Below, piece after piece: positions 17,078-26,402 of a DNA stretch of 38,170 nt. The position numbers and the translations under genes are program-made. Source of the DNA: Sphaerotilus sp. (GTDB lineage: Bacteria; Pseudomonadota; Gammaproteobacteria; Burkholderiales; Burkholderiaceae_C); assembly GCF_013299175.1 (NCBI RefSeq), contig NZ_JAAFKF010000031.1, forward strand, positions 1 to 38,170, written 5' to 3'. Numbering within the stretch: position 1 is the first letter of the stretch; each line of letters begins with the position of its first letter. The notes beneath the pieces are model-generated. The model searched no databases and was not told the DNA's origin. It saw only the letters and a program-made list of their open reading frames with translations.

Positions 17078-18226
17078 ATGAATGCCATGAAGCACCTCTT
17101 TGCCTCTCCGATGCTGGCGTCAGCTCTGCTGGCGTCGTCTTTCGCCTTGCCGGCCCATGCCGCGATCGCCCTGGGCAGCCTCGCGCCCACGGTGGCCGAG
17201 CAGGCCAGCCTGGACCAGATCAACCGCTTCCGTGCCGACCCGCAAGGCGAACTGGGTCGGATGCTGGGTGTTTCGCAGGCCACCCTGGCCTCGGGCATCA
17301 CCGCCTCGACCGGCGCCAGCGCCGGCAACGGCACGGTGTGGAGCACCGGCTTCTGGGGCAATCTGGCGGGCGCCAATGCAGCCACCGGGGCACTGGACTA
17401 CTTCCATGTGAACCCCGGCGACCTGCTGTACCAGTGGAACCAGCTTCCGGGCGCGGGCGTGCTGCACCCCTACACCTGGAACGGCAACCTCGGCCAGTCC
17501 TCGCTCGAATACGCCAAGCTGGTGGTGGCGGATGCCGGCGTCAGCGCCAGCCCGCACAACGTGCCGCCCTACACCTCGGGCCTGAGCCAGCGGTTCGTGG
17601 ACGCCGGGTACGTGAACTGGAACAACCTGGGCGAGAACATCGCCTCGAATTTCCCGAACAGTAGCGCCTACATGCACGCCGGCTTCGCCATCGACTGGGG
17701 CGGCGCCGGCAACGGCATCCAGAACCCGTCCGGCCACCGCAACAGCATGCTGAGTTCGACCTTCACCGAGATCGGCATCGGCATCACCCCCGGCTGGACT
17801 GCGGGCAACGTGACGCAGGTGCAGCACTTCGGCGACCGCAGCAACAGCGCGGCCGAGTTCATCTGGGGTTACGCGTGGCAGGACGCCGCACTGGGCACCT
17901 ACACCTTCGGTGAAGGGATGCAGGGCCTGACCGTGCAGGTGCTCGACGCCGGCAGCAACGTGCTCGGCACCACCACGACCGATGCCAACGGCGGCTACAC
18001 GCTCGGTGCCGTCGGTCTGGCGGACGGCACGTACACGGTCAAGTTCCTGAACGGCGCGACCACGCTGGGCACCCGCTCGGTGGCGGTCAGCAACCTGGGT
18101 CTGTACAACGCCAACTTCGTGATGGCCGCAGCCGCAGTGCCGGAACCCTCGACGTGGCTGATGCTGATGCTGGGTGGCGTGCCGCTGGTGGTGCGCGCTC
18201 GCCAATCCCGCAAGCCGGGTCAATGA
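17078..18226 (+). CDS. CAP/SCP-domain exported protein with PEP-CTERM sorting signal
   Basis: A 382-residue surface or extracellular protein. A signal peptide spans residues 1-28 (LASALLASSFALPAHA). The CAP (cysteine-rich secretory/SCP) domain covers about 40-260, with NLGENIASNF and SGHRNSMLSSTFTEIGIGI as family hallmarks. A small beta domain at about 280-350 (LTVQVLDAGSNVLGTTTTDANGGYT) resembles the SdrD-B/carboxypeptidase-regulatory fold used as a stalk. The C-terminus is a complete PEP-CTERM tripartite signal: VPEPSTWL, a hydrophobic helix and a basic RARQSRK tail, which exosortase removes in exopolysaccharide-producing bacteria. No exosortase gene is in the window. The start could also be ATG 17087; neither has a ribosome site. 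Confidence 0.9.
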   Translation: MNAMKHLFASPMLASALLASSFALPAHAAIALGSLAPTVAEQASLDQINRFRADPQGELGRMLGVSQATLASGITASTGASAGNGTVWSTGFWGNLAGANAATGALDYFHVNPGDLLYQWNQLPGAGVLHPYTWNGNLGQSSLEYAKLVVADAGVSASPHNVPPYTSGLSQRFVDAGYVNWNNLGENIASNFPNSSAYMHAGFAIDWGGAGNGIQNPSGHRNSMLSSTFTEIGIGITPGWTAGNVTQVQHFGDRSNSAAEFIWGYAWQDAALGTYTFGEGMQGLTVQVLDAGSNVLGTTTTDANGGYTLGAVGLADGTYTVKFLNGATTLGTRSVAVSNLGLYNANFVMAAAAVPEPSTWLMLMLGGVPLVVRARQSRKPGQ

Positions 18227-18236
18227 TCCTGCGTGC

Positions 18237-18277
18237 CCCTGGTCGTGGCGGGGGTGACCAGGGCCTGCCACGGCAGG
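18237..18277 (+). terminator. GC-rich hairpins after the CAP-domain gene
   Basis: CCCTGGTC (18237-18244) pairs with GACCAGGG (18256-18263), and directly after it CCTGC/GCAGG (18264-18277) forms a second small hairpin. There is no T tract, so this would be a weak or factor-dependent terminator, or a transcript-stabilising 3' end. The position, 11 bases after the stop codon, supports a 3' end role. Confidence 0.4.
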
Positions 18278-18359
18278 GACTGCATCGGCAGCCGCCAAAC
18301 CTGTTTTCCGGCTATCGATCATCGGATTGATTCGTTCTCCGCTGACGTCGGGCTCCCTA

Positions 18360-18392
18360 GGATCCGTTCATTCCTCCAGACTGAACGGATCC
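18360..18392 (+). promoter_or_regulatory. Perfect 11-base inverted repeat before the sbp start codon
   Basis: GGATCCGTTCA (18360-18370) and TGAACGGATCC (18382-18392) are exact inverse copies separated by 11 bases. The right arm ends five bases before the sbp ATG. In RNA it forms a strong hairpin covering the ribosome-binding region; in DNA it is a dyad of a size that a dimeric regulator could bind. It sits where sulfur control of the whole transporter unit would act. Confidence 0.5.
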
Positions 18393-18397
18393 ACCCG

Positions 18398-19405
18398 ATG
18401 CACCGCCGCCAGACCCTGATCGCTGCTGCTGCCCTCGCCCTGGCCCTCGGCACCTCGCCGGTCCGCGCCAGGGACATCACGCTGCTCAACGTCTCCTACG
18501 ACCCGACCCGCGAGCTGTACCAGGACTTCAACAAGGCGTTCGCCGCGCACTGGAAGGCGAAGACTGGCGACGCCGTGACCGTCAAGACCTCGCACGGCGG
18601 CTCGGGCAAGCAGGCCCGCTCAGTCATCGACGGGCTGGAGGCCGATGTCGTCACGCTGGCACTCGCCTACGACATCGACGAGATCGGCGACAAGGCGAAG
18701 CTGCTGCCCGCCGACTGGCAGAAGCGCCTGCCGCACAACAGCGCACCGTACACGTCCACCATCGTCTTCCTCGTGCGCAAGGGCAATCCCAAGGGCATCC
18801 AGGACTGGGCTGACCTCGCCCGGCCCGGCGTCTCGGTCATCACGCCCAACCCGAAGACCTCGGGCGGTGCGCGCTGGAACTACCTCGCCGCCTGGGGCTG
18901 GGCGAAGAAGACGCTCGGCTCGGAGGCCAAGGCGCAGGAGTACGTGAAGAAGGTGCTCGCCAACGTGCCCGTGCTCGACGCCGGGGCGCGTGGCTCGACC
19001 GTGACCTTCGTCGAACGCGGCATCGGCGACGTGCTGCTGGCCTGGGAGAACGAGGCGCTGCTGGCGATCAAGGAACTCGGCCCGGGCAAGTTCGAGGTCG
19101 TCGCACCGCCGTTGTCGATCCTGGCCGAGCCGCCGGTGGCACTGGTGGACAAGGTGGTGGACAAGAAGGGCACGCGCGCGGCGGCGCAGGGCTATCTGGA
19201 GTACCTCTACTCGCCGATCGGGCAGGACCTGGCCGGCCAGCACCACTACCGCCCGATCGACCCCAAGGCGGCGGCGCAGTACGCGGCGCAGTTCCCGAAG
19301 ATCACGCTGTTCCGCCTCGACGACGTGTTCGGAAGCTGGCGCGAGGCGCAGAAGGTCCATTTCAGCGATGGCGGCACCTTCGACCAGGTGTTCACGAAAC
19401 GCTGA
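18398..19405 (+). CDS. sbp: Sulfate/thiosulfate-binding periplasmic protein
   Basis: A 335-residue binding protein that delivers sulfate (or thiosulfate) to the CysTWA importer. A signal peptide covers residues 1-25 ([16 protein letters not shown]). Mature sequence features are [73 protein letters not shown] and [14 protein letters not shown], all diagnostic of Sbp/CysP. The length matches the family. The ATG follows a large inverted repeat and lacks a clear ribosome site. It heads the sbp-cysT-cysW-cysA unit with a 21-base gap to cysT. Sbp and CysP cannot be told apart confidently without a tree. Confidence 0.95.
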   Translation: MHRRQTLIAAAALALALGTSPVRARDITLLNVSYDPTRELYQDFNKAFAAHWKAKTGDAVTVKTSHGGSGKQARSVIDGLEADVVTLALAYDIDEIGDKAKLLPADWQKRLPHNSAPYTSTIVFLVRKGNPKGIQDWADLARPGVSVITPNPKTSGGARWNYLAAWGWAKKTLGSEAKAQEYVKKVLANVPVLDAGARGSTVTFVERGIGDVLLAWENEALLAIKELGPGKFEVVAPPLSILAEPPVALVDKVVDKKGTRAAAQGYLEYLYSPIGQDLAGQHHYRPIDPKAAAQYAAQFPKITLFRLDDVFGSWREAQKVHFSDGGTFDQVFTKR

Positions 19406-19426
19406 CGCCCAGGGGAATCGACTTCC

Positions 19427-20263
19427 ATGCTGCCACTGTCACGGGCGCTGCTGCGCCGCCACAGCGTGCTGCCCGGCTTCGACCTCGCGCTGGGCTTCAC
19501 GCTGCTCTACCTGAGCCTGATCGTGCTGCTGCCGCTGTCGGCGGCGTTCATGAAAACCGCCACGATGACCTGGCCCGCGTTCTGGGATGCGGTCTCGTCG
19601 CCCCGCGTGCTCGCCTCGTACCGGCTGACCTTCAGCGCCTCGCTGGCCGCCGCGCTGCTCAACGCCGCCTTCGGGCTGGTGATCGCGTGGGTGCTGGTGC
19701 GCTATGACTTTCCGGGCAAGCGGTTGGTGGATGCGCTGGTGGACCTGCCGTTCGCGCTGCCGACGGCGGTGGCCGGCATCACGCTGACCGCGCTCTACGC
19801 CGAGAACGGCTGGATCGGCAGCCACCTGCCCTTCAAGGTCAGCTTCACGCCGCTGGGCGTGTTCGTGGCGCTGCTGTTCATCGGGCTGCCGTTTGTCGTG
19901 CGCACGCTGCAGCCGGTGCTCGAAGACTTGTCGCAGGAGTTCGAGGAAGCCGCCGCCACGCTCGGCGCCGACCGCTGGCAGACCTTCCGGCTGGTGATCC
20001 TGCCGATCCTCGCGCCGGCGCTGCTGACCGGTTTTGCGCTGGCCTTTGCCCGGGCGCTGGGCGAGTACGGCTCGGTGATCTTCATCGCCGGCAACCTCCC
20101 GCTGGTCAGCGAGATCACGCCGCTGATGATCGTCAGCAAGCTGGAGCAGCACGACGTGGCCGGCGCGACCGCCATCGCGGTGGTGATGCTGCTGCTGAGC
20201 TTCGTGATGCTGCTGGTCATCAACCTGCTGCAAGCGTGGACGCGCCAGCGTCAGGGACAGTGA
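19427..20263 (+). CDS. cysT: Sulfate ABC transporter permease CysT
   Basis: A 278-residue inner-membrane permease with about six helices; also called CysU. With CysW it forms the sulfate channel. It starts [27 protein letters not shown] and carries the cytoplasmic EAA loop [21 protein letters not shown], which contacts the CysA ATPase. [17 protein letters not shown] near the end is typical of CysT. Start ATG 19427 follows GGGGAATCGACTTCC. It ends two bases before the cysW start codon, indicating one transcript. Confidence 0.95.
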   Translation: MLPLSRALLRRHSVLPGFDLALGFTLLYLSLIVLLPLSAAFMKTATMTWPAFWDAVSSPRVLASYRLTFSASLAAALLNAAFGLVIAWVLVRYDFPGKRLVDALVDLPFALPTAVAGITLTALYAENGWIGSHLPFKVSFTPLGVFVALLFIGLPFVVRTLQPVLEDLSQEFEEAAATLGADRWQTFRLVILPILAPALLTGFALAFARALGEYGSVIFIAGNLPLVSEITPLMIVSKLEQHDVAGATAIAVVMLLLSFVMLLVINLLQAWTRQRQGQ

Positions 20264-20265
20264 CC

Positions 20266-21129
20266 ATGCAACGACAACGACCCACCACCGAATCCCACTG
20301 GGTGCGGTACACGCTGATCGGCGTGGCGCTGGCCTTCCTGACGCTGTTCCTGTTCATCCCGCTGGCGACCGTCTTCATCGAGGCGCTCAAGAAGGGCTGG
20401 GGTGTCTACGCCGCCGCCATCACCGACGACGACGCACTGTCGGCCATCCAGCTCACGCTGATCGCTGCAGCGATCTCGGTGCCGCTGAACGTGGTGTTCG
20501 GCGTGGCCGCGGCGTGGTGCATCGCCAAGTTCGAGTTCCACGGCAAGAGCGTGCTGCTGACGCTGATCGACCTGCCGTTCTCGGTCAGCCCGGTGGTGTC
20601 GGGGCTGATCTACGTGCTGGTGTTCGGGCTGCAGGGCTGGACGGGCGAATGGCTGCGTGACAACGACCTGCGGGTGATCTTCGCCGTGCCAGGCATCGTG
20701 CTGGCCACCGTGTTCGTGACCTTCCCGTTCGTGGCGCGCGAGCTGATCCCGCTGATGCAGGCGCAGGGCCGCGAGCAGGAGGAGGCCGCCGTCGTGCTCG
20801 GCGCCAGTGGCTGGCAGATGTTCCGGCGCGTGACGCTGCCCAACATCCGCTGGGCGCTGCTGTACGGCGTGATCCTGTGCAATGCGCGAGCGATGGGCGA
20901 GTTCGGCGCGGTATCGGTCGTCTCCGGCCACATCCGCGGGCAAACCAACACGGTGCCGCTGCACATCGAGATTCTCTACAACGAGTACCAGTTCGCCGCG
21001 GCGTTCGCGGTGGCCTCGCTGCTGGCCGGGCTGGCGCTGGTGACGCTGGGCCTGAAGTACATCGTCGAACAACGCGTGAAGGCGCAGCTCCGCAGCGCCC
21101 GCCAAGACAACGGAAGCACCCCGGCATGA
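20266..21129 (+). CDS. cysW: Sulfate ABC transporter permease CysW
   Basis: A 287-residue permease, partner of CysT. Features are [29 protein letters not shown] at the N-terminus, [22 protein letters not shown] in the middle, and the EAA loop [56 protein letters not shown] near the C-terminus is the CysW signature. ATG 20266 is two bases after the cysT stop and follows AGGGACA. Its own stop overlaps the cysA ATG (ATGA at 21126-21129), so translation is coupled. Confidence 0.95.
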   Translation: MQRQRPTTESHWVRYTLIGVALAFLTLFLFIPLATVFIEALKKGWGVYAAAITDDDALSAIQLTLIAAAISVPLNVVFGVAAAWCIAKFEFHGKSVLLTLIDLPFSVSPVVSGLIYVLVFGLQGWTGEWLRDNDLRVIFAVPGIVLATVFVTFPFVARELIPLMQAQGREQEEAAVVLGASGWQMFRRVTLPNIRWALLYGVILCNARAMGEFGAVSVVSGHIRGQTNTVPLHIEILYNEYQFAAAFAVASLLAGLALVTLGLKYIVEQRVKAQLRSARQDNGSTPA

Positions 21130-22181
21130 GCATCGAAGTCAAGGATCTGAACAAGCGTTTCGGTCGGCTGACCGTCTGTGACCACCTGAACCTGACGATC
21201 GGGTCGGGCGAACTGGTGGCGCTGCTGGGGCCGTCGGGCTCGGGCAAGACGACGCTGCTGCGCATGATCGCGGGGCTGGAGGTGCCGGACTCGGGCCAGG
21301 TGCTGTTCCACGGCGAGGACGCCACGCGGACCGATGTGCGCGATCGGCAGGTCGGGTTCGTGTTCCAGCACTACGCGCTGTTCCCGCAGATGACGATCTT
21401 CGAGAACGTCGCCTTCGGCCTGCGCGTGCGGCCCAAGGCGACGCGGCCGAGCGAGGCGCAGATCCGAGCCAAGGTCACCGAGCTGCTGAAGCTGGTGCAG
21501 CTCGACTGGCTGGCCGACCGTTACCCGCACCAGCTCTCGGGCGGCCAGCGGCAGCGGATCGCGCTGGCGCGGGCGCTGGCGGTGGAGCCGGGTGTGCTGC
21601 TGCTGGACGAGCCGTTCGGCGCGCTGGACGCCAAGGTCCGCAAGGAACTGCGCCGCTGGCTGCGCCGGCTGCACGACGAGATGCACGTCACCAGCGTCTT
21701 CGTCACCCACGACCAGGAGGAGGCGATGGAAGTCTCCGACCGCATCGTGGTGATGAACGAGGGCCGCATCGAGCAGGTCGGCACGCCCGACGAGGTCTAC
21801 GACAAGCCGGCGACGCCGTTCGTGCTGCAGTTCCTGGGCGATGTGAACCTGTTCCATGGCCGGCGCGACCATGCGCCGGGGCAGCCGGTGGAAGCCAAGG
21901 ACGTGACCTACGTGCGCCCGCACGAGATCGACATCGTCACCACGGCCGGGCCGGACACCTGGGCGGTGACGCTGGCGCATGTGCTGACGGTGGGGCCGAA
22001 CACGCGGCTGGAGTTCCGCCGCAACGACGACGAGTCGCTGGTGGATGTGGAGCTGTCACGCGAGGCGTGGACCGCGCTGCGCGGGCGGCTCGGGCTGCGG
22101 CCAGGGAGTGCTGCGCATTTGAAGCCGCGGCGGATCACGCGGTTTCAGGAGGTGGCGGATGATCCGGCGGCGGCGATTTGA
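21126..22181 (+). CDS. cysA: Sulfate ABC transporter ATPase CysA
   Basis: A 351-residue ATPase that powers sulfate and thiosulfate import. Walker A is GPSGSGKT (35-42), the Q loop [11 protein letters not shown], the signature LSGGQRQR (137-144) and Walker [13 protein letters not shown] (157-168), followed by the switch His in [12 protein letters not shown]. The C-terminal regulatory beta domain (DVNLFHGR to LKPRRI) is complete. The length fits CysA (about 350). It ends 20 bases from the converging cysB gene, a layout that ties the transporter to its activator. Confidence 0.96.
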   Translation: MSIEVKDLNKRFGRLTVCDHLNLTIGSGELVALLGPSGSGKTTLLRMIAGLEVPDSGQVLFHGEDATRTDVRDRQVGFVFQHYALFPQMTIFENVAFGLRVRPKATRPSEAQIRAKVTELLKLVQLDWLADRYPHQLSGGQRQRIALARALAVEPGVLLLDEPFGALDAKVRKELRRWLRRLHDEMHVTSVFVTHDQEEAMEVSDRIVVMNEGRIEQVGTPDEVYDKPATPFVLQFLGDVNLFHGRRDHAPGQPVEAKDVTYVRPHEIDIVTTAGPDTWAVTLAHVLTVGPNTRLEFRRNDDESLVDVELSREAWTALRGRLGLRPGSAAHLKPRRITRFQEVADDPAAAI

Positions 22182-22201
22182 AGGACGGCCCCAACGCTCG
22201 A

Positions 22202-23158
22202 TCAAATCTCGAACCGACTCCCCTCCGAACTCGCCATCGCCTGCCCGATCAGCTCGGGCGTCAGCGGCGGCGCGAAGCAGCGGATGAATTCGTAGGCATA
22301 GCGCCGCAGGTAGGCCCCACGGCGCAGCGCCAGCCGGGTCATGTTGGTGGCAAACAAGTGCCGCGCATCGATGGCACGCAGGCCGGCATCACGCGCCTCG
22401 TCATACGCGATCGACGCCACCAGCCCGACGCCCATGCCGAGTTCGACATACGTCTTGATCACGTCCGCGTCCATCGCGGCCAGCACCACGTTCGGCACCA
22501 GCGCGTGGCGCGCGAACGCCTCGTCGATGTGGCTGCGGCCGGTGTAGCCGCCCTCATACGTGATCAGCGAGAACTCGGCCAGCCGCGGCAGCGTCAGCGT
22601 CAGGCCACGATCGGCTTCCTGCGCCAGCGCGTGGTCGCGCGGCACGACGACGATGTGCGACCAGCGATAACAAGGCAGCGCCACCAGATCCTCGTAACCC
22701 GCCAGCGCCTCGGTGGCGATGCCGATGTCCGCCTCTCCGTCGAGCAGCATCTGCGCAACCTGGCGCGGCGAGCCTTGGTGGAGTTGCAGCACCACGTCCG
22801 GGTGCGTCGCGCGGAAATCGCGCACGGCGGGCGGCAGGGCGTAACGCGCCTGCGAGTGCGTCGTGGCGATGGTGAGCGTGCCGCGGTCTTGCGCGGCGAA
22901 GTCGGCACCGGCGCGGCGCAGGTTGTCGGACTCGATGAGCAGCCGCTCGACGATCGGCAGCACCACCTCACCCGGCGGCGTCAGCCCGGTGAGCCGCTTG
23001 CCGGCGCGCACGAAGATCTCGACGCCGAGTTCCTCCTCCAGTTCTCGGATCTGCCGGCTCACGCCGGGCTGCGAGGTGTGCAGGACGAGGGCGACTTCGG
23101 TGAGGTTGAAGCCTTGGCGGACGGTTTCGCGCACGGAGCGCAGTTGCTGGAAGTTCAC
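22202..23158 (-). CDS. cysB: CysB-type LysR regulator of sulfur assimilation
   Basis: A 318-residue LysR protein. CysB activates sulfate uptake and cysteine synthesis genes when the inducer N-acetylserine accumulates. The start MNFQQLRSVRETVRQGFNLTEVALVLHTSQPGVSRQIRELEEELGVEIF is almost a signature of CysB/Cbl, and the effector domain contains TTHSQARYALPPAV, GEADIGIATEAL and SLITYEGGYTGRSHID, which in CysB lines the ligand pocket. The start codon is GTG (complement of 23156-23158). CysB is preferred over Cbl because it stands beside the only sulfate transporter seen, but the two are close paralogues. Confidence 0.92.
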   Translation of the reverse strand: MNFQQLRSVRETVRQGFNLTEVALVLHTSQPGVSRQIRELEEELGVEIFVRAGKRLTGLTPPGEVVLPIVERLLIESDNLRRAGADFAAQDRGTLTIATTHSQARYALPPAVRDFRATHPDVVLQLHQGSPRQVAQMLLDGEADIGIATEALAGYEDLVALPCYRWSHIVVVPRDHALAQEADRGLTLTLPRLAEFSLITYEGGYTGRSHIDEAFARHALVPNVVLAAMDADVIKTYVELGMGVGLVASIAYDEARDAGLRAIDARHLFATNMTRLALRRGAYLRRYAYEFIRCFAPPLTPELIGQAMASSEGSRFEI

Positions 23159-23265
23159 AGGTTGATTATTCCGGCGCCCGCTTCATCGGAAAACAAATCT
23201 GATCGACTATCCATATGCACAGAGCGAATATGGCGCCACACACCCGCTCTGGCACACTGAAAACC

Positions 23266-23664
23266 ATGCCCGCCGCACCGCCCCCCCACCCCGAGCCGCT
23301 CACCGTCGCCTGCCTGTGCGCGGGCTGGTGCGTCGCCTGCCAAGGCTACGCCGCCCCCTTCGCGCAGGTCGCCAGAACGTACCCGGACGCGCACTTCGTC
23401 TGGATCGACATCGAGGACCACAGCGACGCCCTCGGCGACGAGGCGCTGGACATCGAGAATTTCCCGACCGTGATGGTGCTGCAGGGGCGCCGGGCGCTGT
23501 TCCTTGGCACCGTGATGCCCCATGCGGGGACGCTGGAGCGCATGGTGCAGGCGGCGCAAGCCGGGTCACTGGACGGCGCCACCGTGCGCACGGCAATGGC
23601 AGGCCCGGTGGCCGACCTCGCCGCGACGCTCCGGGGTGTTCAGGGCGTGGTCACAGCGCCGTAG
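23266..23664 (+). CDS. Thioredoxin-like protein with WCVAC active site
   Basis: A 132-residue protein with a thioredoxin fold. LTVACLCAGWCVACQGYAAPFAQVA holds the redox pair Cys22-x2-Cys25 in WCVAC, in place of WCGPC; VWIDIEDHSDALGDEALDIENFPTVMVLQGRRALFLGTV gives the central strand and the cis-proline (FPT). A further Cys at 17 and 19 precedes the motif. There is no signal peptide, so it should act in the cytoplasm. ATG 23266 gives the compact form; in-frame ATG 23215 and 23230 are possible. It is divergent from cysB across about 107 bases and its 3' end overlaps the phosphatase gene by 25 bases. The partner is unknown. Confidence 0.82.
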   Translation: MPAAPPPHPEPLTVACLCAGWCVACQGYAAPFAQVARTYPDAHFVWIDIEDHSDALGDEALDIENFPTVMVLQGRRALFLGTVMPHAGTLERMVQAAQAGSLDGATVRTAMAGPVADLAATLRGVQGVVTAP

Positions 23665-24311
23665 CGCACGCTCAGCGACACCGTTGAAGGCTGCGCCGGC
23701 AGACCCGCCAAGTGCGTGTCGTCGCCCCACACCTCGATCTCGACCCGCCCCGGACCCCGCCACTGCAACCGGTTCACGCCCGCGTTCGGAATCGCGCACT
23801 CCCGCGCACTCGACAGCGACTGGCCCCGCACCGTGCGCCACACCATGTCGAGCACGCCACCATGCGTCACCACCAGCACCCGCTGGCCGACATGCCGCGC
23901 CGCCAGTGCATCCAGCGCCGACCAGACCCGCGCATGGAAGGCCCGCACGCTCTCGCCGCCGGGCAGCGTGAAATCCGCGTCATGGCGCACCCATTGCTGC
24001 CACAGGTCCGGGTGCTGATCGAGGATGTCGCCGACCTTCAACCCCTCGAACACGCCAAACGCCTGCTCGCGCCAGCCCGCATCCGGCGGCATCGCCAGGT
24101 TCAGCCGCTGCGCGATCGGCGCCGCGGTGGCCCGCGCCCGCGACAGGTCGCTGACCACGCCGACATCGAAGTATTCCCCCGCCAGCCGCTCGCCCAGCCG
24201 CTCGGCCTGCAGCAGCCCGGTGGCATTGAGCGGCACGTCCATCTGCCCCTGGAAGCGGTGGACGCGGTTCGAGTCGGTTTCGCCGTGACGGATGAGGGTG
24301 AGGTGGGCCAT
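23640..24311 (-). CDS. Histidine phosphatase superfamily protein (phosphoglycerate mutase-like)
   Basis: A 223-residue enzyme. It begins [32 protein letters not shown], with the phosphorylated His9 in RHG, and carries the second conserved His in [11 protein letters not shown] together with [12 protein letters not shown]. These mark the cofactor-dependent phosphoglycerate mutase/acid phosphatase fold. The substrate cannot be read off; cobalamin-pathway CobC, GpmB-like and broad phosphatases look alike. ATG 24311 is chosen since the family motif begins there. It is divergent from secB and overlaps the end of the thioredoxin-like gene. Confidence 0.88.
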   Translation of the reverse strand: MAHLTLIRHGETDSNRVHRFQGQMDVPLNATGLLQAERLGERLAGEYFDVGVVSDLSRARATAAPIAQRLNLAMPPDAGWREQAFGVFEGLKVGDILDQHPDLWQQWVRHDADFTLPGGESVRAFHARVWSALDALAARHVGQRVLVVTHGGVLDMVWRTVRGQSLSSARECAIPNAGVNRLQWRGPGRVEIEVWGDDTHLAGLPAQPSTVSLSVRYGAVTTP

Positions 24312-24417
24312 GCGGTCGAGTATGCGCCGGGGTGCTGCTGCTATATTCCCGCCGACCCGCACCGACCCTGTGCGTTTTGTTGATGTTTTTTTGATTTTCC
24401 CCACCGAGAACCTGACC

Positions 24418-24885
24418 ATGGCCGACGCAACCGACTCGTTCGACTCGCAAGAACAACCCGTGTTCCAGATCCAGCGCGTGTACCTGAAGGATCTGTCGCT
24501 CGAACAGCCGAACTCGCCGCAAATCCTGATCGAGCAGGGCCAGCCCGCCGTGGACATCAACCTCGGCGTCGAAGTCGGCCCTGTCGCCGATGGCATCTAC
24601 GAAGTCTGCGTGACCGCCACCGTCACCACCAAGCTGGGCGACCGCACCCTGTTCCTGTGCGAAGCCAAGGAAGCCGGCATCTTCGAGATCCGCAACATCG
24701 ATCCCGAGCAGATGCAACCGATCCTGGGCATCGCCTGCCCCGGCATCGTGTATCCGTACCTGCGCGCCGTGGTGGCCGACACGATCACCCGCGCCGGCTT
24801 CCCGCCCGTGCACCTGGCCGAAGTCAACTTCCAGGCCATGTACGAAGCACAGCAGCAGCAAGGCCAGCAGGCACTGAACAGCTAA
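24418..24885 (+). CDS. secB: Protein-export chaperone SecB
   Basis: A 155-residue cytoplasmic chaperone that keeps preproteins unfolded and delivers them to SecA. Family features: [23 protein letters not shown] at the N-terminus, the conserved [17 protein letters not shown], and [36 protein letters not shown] near the end. The length is typical (about 155-160). The ATG follows CCGAGAACCTGACC, a weak ribosome site. Its stop lies 11 bases before gpsA, a neighbour it also has in E. coli. Confidence 0.97.
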   Translation: MADATDSFDSQEQPVFQIQRVYLKDLSLEQPNSPQILIEQGQPAVDINLGVEVGPVADGIYEVCVTATVTTKLGDRTLFLCEAKEAGIFEIRNIDPEQMQPILGIACPGIVYPYLRAVVADTITRAGFPPVHLAEVNFQAMYEAQQQQGQQALNS

Positions 24886-24896
24886 GACCTCCGTCC

Positions 24897-25880
24897 ATGC
24901 AGATCACGGTGCTCGGCGCCGGTGCCTGGGGCACCGCGCTGGCGGTACAAGCCGCCACCCGCCACCCCACGGTGCTCTGGGCCCGTGACGACCAGCAGGC
25001 GCGCGACATGGCCGCCACGCGGTGCAACGCGCGTTACCTGCCCGGTGTGGCGCTGCCTGCCGGGCTGGCGCTCACCTCGGATTTTTCCAGCGCCGTCGCC
25101 CATGCCGGGCAGACGGGGCTGGTGATCGTGGCCACACCGACGGCCGCGCTGCGCGAGATGCTGCAGCGCCTGCCGGACGGCACCGCCACCCTCTGGCTCA
25201 GCAAGGGTTTTGAAGCAGGCACCGGTCTGCTCGGGCACGAGATCGCCCGGCAAGCGGCACCTGGCCTGCGCGCCGGCGTGCTCAGCGGCCCGAGTTTCGC
25301 TCTCGAAGTCGCCCGCGGCCAGCCGACCGCGCTCGTCGCCGCCAGCCAGGACGCGGCGCTGCGCCAGGCAGCGGTGGACGCGCTGCACGGGCCGACGCTG
25401 CGCATCTACTCCTCCACCGACCCGGTCGGCGTGGAGGTGGGCGGCGCGGTGAAGAACGTGCTGGCCATCGCCACCGGCATGGCCGACGGGCTGGCCCTCG
25501 GCCTGAACGCCCGCGCCGCGCTCATCACCCGCGGTCTGGCCGAGATGACCCGGCTCGGGCTGGCGCTGGGCGCGCAGGCCGAGACCTTCATGGGCCTGTC
25601 CGGTCTGGGCGATCTGGTGCTGACCGCGACCGGCGATCTCTCGCGCAACCGCCGCGTCGGCCTGCAACTGGCCGAGGGCAAGACGCTGGCCCACATCCTC
25701 GAAGACCTCGGCCACGTCTCGGAAGGCGTCTACAGCGCCCGGACCGTCCACGACCGGGCGCAGGCGCTGGGCGTGGAGATGCCGATCACGCGCGCCGTGG
25801 TCGCCGTGCTGCAGGGGGAACTCACCCCGCAACAGGCCGTGCAAGCCTTGATGCAGCGCGGCGCCCGTCCCGAAATCTGA
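24897..25880 (+). CDS. gpsA: Glycerol-3-phosphate dehydrogenase (NAD(P)+)
   Basis: A 327-residue cytoplasmic enzyme that reduces dihydroxyacetone phosphate to sn-glycerol 3-phosphate for phospholipid synthesis. The Rossmann nucleotide motif GAGAWGTA is at 7-14, [17 protein letters not shown] follows in the middle, the catalytic Lys186 lies in [16 protein letters not shown], and [23 protein letters not shown] closes the helical domain. The length is typical. It is 11 bases downstream of secB and probably in the same transcript. Confidence 0.97.
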   Translation: MQITVLGAGAWGTALAVQAATRHPTVLWARDDQQARDMAATRCNARYLPGVALPAGLALTSDFSSAVAHAGQTGLVIVATPTAALREMLQRLPDGTATLWLSKGFEAGTGLLGHEIARQAAPGLRAGVLSGPSFALEVARGQPTALVAASQDAALRQAAVDALHGPTLRIYSSTDPVGVEVGGAVKNVLAIATGMADGLALGLNARAALITRGLAEMTRLGLALGAQAETFMGLSGLGDLVLTATGDLSRNRRVGLQLAEGKTLAHILEDLGHVSEGVYSARTVHDRAQALGVEMPITRAVVAVLQGELTPQQAVQALMQRGARPEI

Positions 25881-25907
25881 TCCCTGCCCCTCGGTGCCCT
25901 GGGCCGC

Positions 25908-26378
25908 TCAGACTGCCCCGCCGTAACCGTTCTGGCGCCATGCCTCGAACACCGTCACCGCCACCGCGTTGCTCAGGTTGAGGCTGCGCTGTGCTGGCCG
26001 CATCGGCAAGCGCACGCGCTGCGTGTCGGGGAACGTGTCGCGCAACGCGGGAGGCAGGCCGCTGGTCTCGCAGCCAAACACCAGCCAGTCCCCCGGCTGC
26101 CACGCCACCTCGGCGAACGGCCGGCTGCCGCGGGTGGTCAGCGCAAACATCCGGGCCGGGTCCGGTGCGCAGTCGGCGATCAGCGCGTCCCACGACGCAT
26201 GGCGGCGCACCGGCGCGTACTCGTGGTAATCCAGCCCGGCGCGGCGCAGCAGCTTGTCGTCCATCGAGAACCCGAGCGGCTCGACCAGATGCAGCGCGCA
26301 GCCGGTGTTGGCCGCCAGCCGGATCACATTGCCGGTATTCGGCGGGATTTCGGGGTGAACGAGGACGATGCGGAACAT
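25908..26378 (-). CDS. trmL: tRNA (cytidine/uridine-2'-O-)-methyltransferase TrmL
   Basis: A 156-residue SPOUT methyltransferase that modifies the wobble base (position 34) of certain leucine tRNAs. Motifs are MFRIVLVHPEIPPNTGNVIRLAANTG, GFSMDDKLLRRAGLDYHEY, the knot loops FGCETSGLP and PMRPAQRSLNLSNAVAVTVFEAWRQ. The length matches TrmL/YibK. It follows the comF-type gene by 24 bases on the same strand and converges on gpsA. Confidence 0.95.
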   Translation of the reverse strand: MFRIVLVHPEIPPNTGNVIRLAANTGCALHLVEPLGFSMDDKLLRRAGLDYHEYAPVRRHASWDALIADCAPDPARMFALTTRGSRPFAEVAWQPGDWLVFGCETSGLPPALRDTFPDTQRVRLPMRPAQRSLNLSNAVAVTVFEAWRQNGYGGAV

Positions 26379-26402
26379 GCGGCGGCAGGCGGGCGGCGGC
26401 GG

